Positions 17,510 to 18,375 of a stretch of DNA of 18,375 nucleotides are shown here, in pieces. The position numbers and the translations under genes were made by a program. The notes beneath the pieces were generated by a model. It did no database searches. It was not told the origin of the DNA and worked only from the letters and a program-made list of their open reading frames with translations. The stretch's first letter is position 1. Every line of letters starts with the position of its first letter. This DNA comes from Tritrichomonas foetus. Its lineage: Eukaryota > Parabasalia > Tritrichomonadida > Tritrichomonadidae. The stretch covers positions 30,445 through 48,819 of the forward strand of contig MLAK01000906.1 of NCBI GenBank assembly GCA_001839685.1, read 5' to 3'.

Positions 17510-17947
17510 ATGAGTACTTGGAACGTTGGCAAGTATCATTGGGAAGAGCATAGCGCTAACGCCTGGGCCAAGACACGCCTCAACGAACTCGTCAACGAAA
17601 TAAGCATCGAGGGATGGGAATTCAGCGATTCTTCCTTCAAGTCAATTCACGCCGCACGAACAATCCGTAAAGCCAAAGAAATTCGCACATTTGAAATCAT
17701 TTTTGAAGTTAAGTTCAAATTCAACGGAATGAACGGAAAAATCGAATTTCCAGATATCTCTGAGGATGCCGCTGACTTTCCAGAAGAGTGGGAGGCACTC
17801 CTCACATTCACAGGAACCAGCAACGACAAGTCTGCGGCCGAAAAGAAGGTTGTCAGATCTGCCGCCGAAAAAGATGTAATTCCAGCTTACAGGAAGGCAT
17901 TTGCCACATGGGTCGAAGAGTTCAAGGCGATTCCTTCGGCAGAATAA
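17510..17947 (+). CDS. Stand-alone Aha1 N-terminal-domain protein (Hch1-like Hsp90 co-chaperone)
   Basis: A 145-residue cytosolic protein. The start WNVGKYHWEEHSANAWAKTRL corresponds to the signature opening of the Aha1 N-domain, which binds the Hsp90 middle domain and stimulates its ATPase. Then follow a mixed strand/helix body (EIRTFEIIFEVKFKFNGMNGKIEFPDISED) and a C-terminal helix (RKAFATWVEEFKAI). Full Aha1 proteins are about 340-350 residues with a second START-like domain. Here the frame stops after the N-domain, as in yeast Hch1 (about 150 residues). The ATG at 17510 is preferred over a TTG four codons upstream. Codons are richer in C and G (ATC, AAG, GCC) than in neighbouring genes, suggesting strong expression. 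The stop is part of TAAATAATAAAT. The usual NxNNWHW motif is altered to WNVGKYHW, which may change Hsp90 stimulation. Confidence 0.88.
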   Translation: MSTWNVGKYHWEEHSANAWAKTRLNELVNEISIEGWEFSDSSFKSIHAARTIRKAKEIRTFEIIFEVKFKFNGMNGKIEFPDISEDAADFPEEWEALLTFTGTSNDKSAAEKKVVRSAAEKDVIPAYRKAFATWVEEFKAIPSAE

Positions 17948-17948
17948 A
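17945..17948 (+). terminator. TAAA signal overlapping the Aha1-domain stop codon
   Basis: GAA TAA ATA: the stop codon forms TAAA, and a second TAAA follows at 17952-17955. This matches the known trichomonad polyadenylation context. Confidence 0.4.
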
Positions 17949-18251
17949 TAATAAATACTATCATAATGTTCAATTTGTTATATATTTCCAACTGGTTTAT
18001 AAATTATCCAACAAATGTCAGTTCATGGATGAGGATTGATCTCCTCTCTATTCGAAATCTTCAAATGATCATTTATTTAAGGATTTCCCTGGAATATTTG
18101 TTGTATTGAGTTTTTTTTGGCTTTATTGAAGGAATGTATTCAATATAGATATGCTTTATCCATTTATCTTCCATGTAGATTTGTTTTTTGATATTGGATA
18201 TGAAAAAAGAGACTAAAAGGGATAGATAATCATTTTATATCCTCCTATATG
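17949..18251. other. AT-rich 3' flank, nothing recognised
   Basis: No frame or symmetry of note other than T runs. It separates the Aha1-domain gene from the terminal inverted repeat. Confidence 0.5.
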
Positions 18252-18306
18252 AAAGGTTTACAAAATGGTCCCCCAAAGATTTTGTGGGACCATCCCATAA
18301 ACCTTT
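18252..18306. repeat. Imperfect 55-bp inverted repeat
   Basis: AAAGGTTTA (18252-18260) pairs with TAAACCTTT (18298-18306). Inside, ATGGTCCC (18265-18272) pairs with GGGACCAT (18286-18293) around a 13-base centre, with a 4x4 internal loop between the two stems. Seventeen perfect pairs in 55 bp is well above chance. It may be a small hairpin element, a folded-back transposon end, or an RNA structure. Confidence 0.65.
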
Positions 18307-18375
18307 GTCCTACCACTGACACTACCACTCACCACTACCACCATCACTAATGACATATACCAATGACACACACTA
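18307..18375. repeat. Nearly G-free CA/CT-rich low-complexity tract reaching the window edge
   Basis: Irregular repeats of ACCACT, CACTACCA and GACAC units, with only a few G residues, give very strong strand asymmetry against the AT-rich background. It could be a simple-sequence repeat, the inner part of an element whose end is the 18252-18306 hairpin, or a Thr/Pro- or His-rich coding segment. It runs off the window, so it cannot be resolved. Confidence 0.6.

Noticed and set aside
17788..18039. Plus-strand frame overlapping the Aha1-domain gene
   Set aside because: Out-of-frame shadow of a well-supported coding region.
1..18375. CRISPR array, prokaryotic operon or phage system
   Set aside because: No regularly spaced direct repeats, no ribosome-binding-site pattern and no tightly packed same-strand genes; gene content is eukaryotic.

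Overview
The window looks like nuclear DNA of an AT-rich, intron-poor protist, most likely a parabasalid of the Trichomonas/Tritrichomonas type. This is an inference from several signs. The genes are short, apparently intronless and use the standard code. Two unrelated-looking R2R3 MYB regulators lie within 12 kb. TAAA motifs sit on or just after four of six stop codons, as in the trichomonad polyadenylation signal. Initiator-like TCA-pyrimidine motifs lie a few bases before some ATGs. One gene (acyltransferase) is bacterial in type. Six protein genes are well supported and they share no obvious pathway.

Layout: 3-1322 (+) is the 3' part of a helical, armadillo/HEAT-like protein whose frame is open back to the window edge. 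1323-3479 has no convincing gene. 3480-4418 (+) is a divergent two-repeat MYB protein. 5672-6640 (-) is a 322-residue protein with very distinctive conserved-looking motifs and no assigned function. 8093-8146 is an uninterrupted 54-base A tract. 8172-9311 (-) is a multi-pass membrane acyltransferase of the acyltransferase-3/OafA-WecH kind. 9312-13281 is a 4-kb gene-poor stretch.

The most striking structure is at 13282-15526. Two ~1.1-kb copies of one DNA element lie head to head, 1100 and 1097 bp long and about 99% identical, separated by only 48 bp. Each copy has its own terminal inverted repeats (AGATGTATACAAAC...). The left copy is flanked by a perfect 8-bp target-site duplication (GGCTTTAT); the right copy is not. 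The pair makes a giant palindrome. Its right edge lies 33 bp before the ATG of the second MYB gene (15560-16390, +), so the element must have replaced or supplied that gene's upstream promoter region.

16391-17509 is intergenic, with a GC-rich island, a three-fold GATATC motif and a perfect 11-bp hairpin. 17510-17947 (+) encodes a stand-alone Aha1 N-domain (Hch1-like) Hsp90 co-chaperone, with a more C/G-rich codon choice than its neighbours. The window closes with an imperfect inverted repeat (18252-18306) followed by a nearly G-free, CA/CT-rich tract that runs off the edge.

I could not recognise a transposase in the element, and no RNA gene or CRISPR array is visible.
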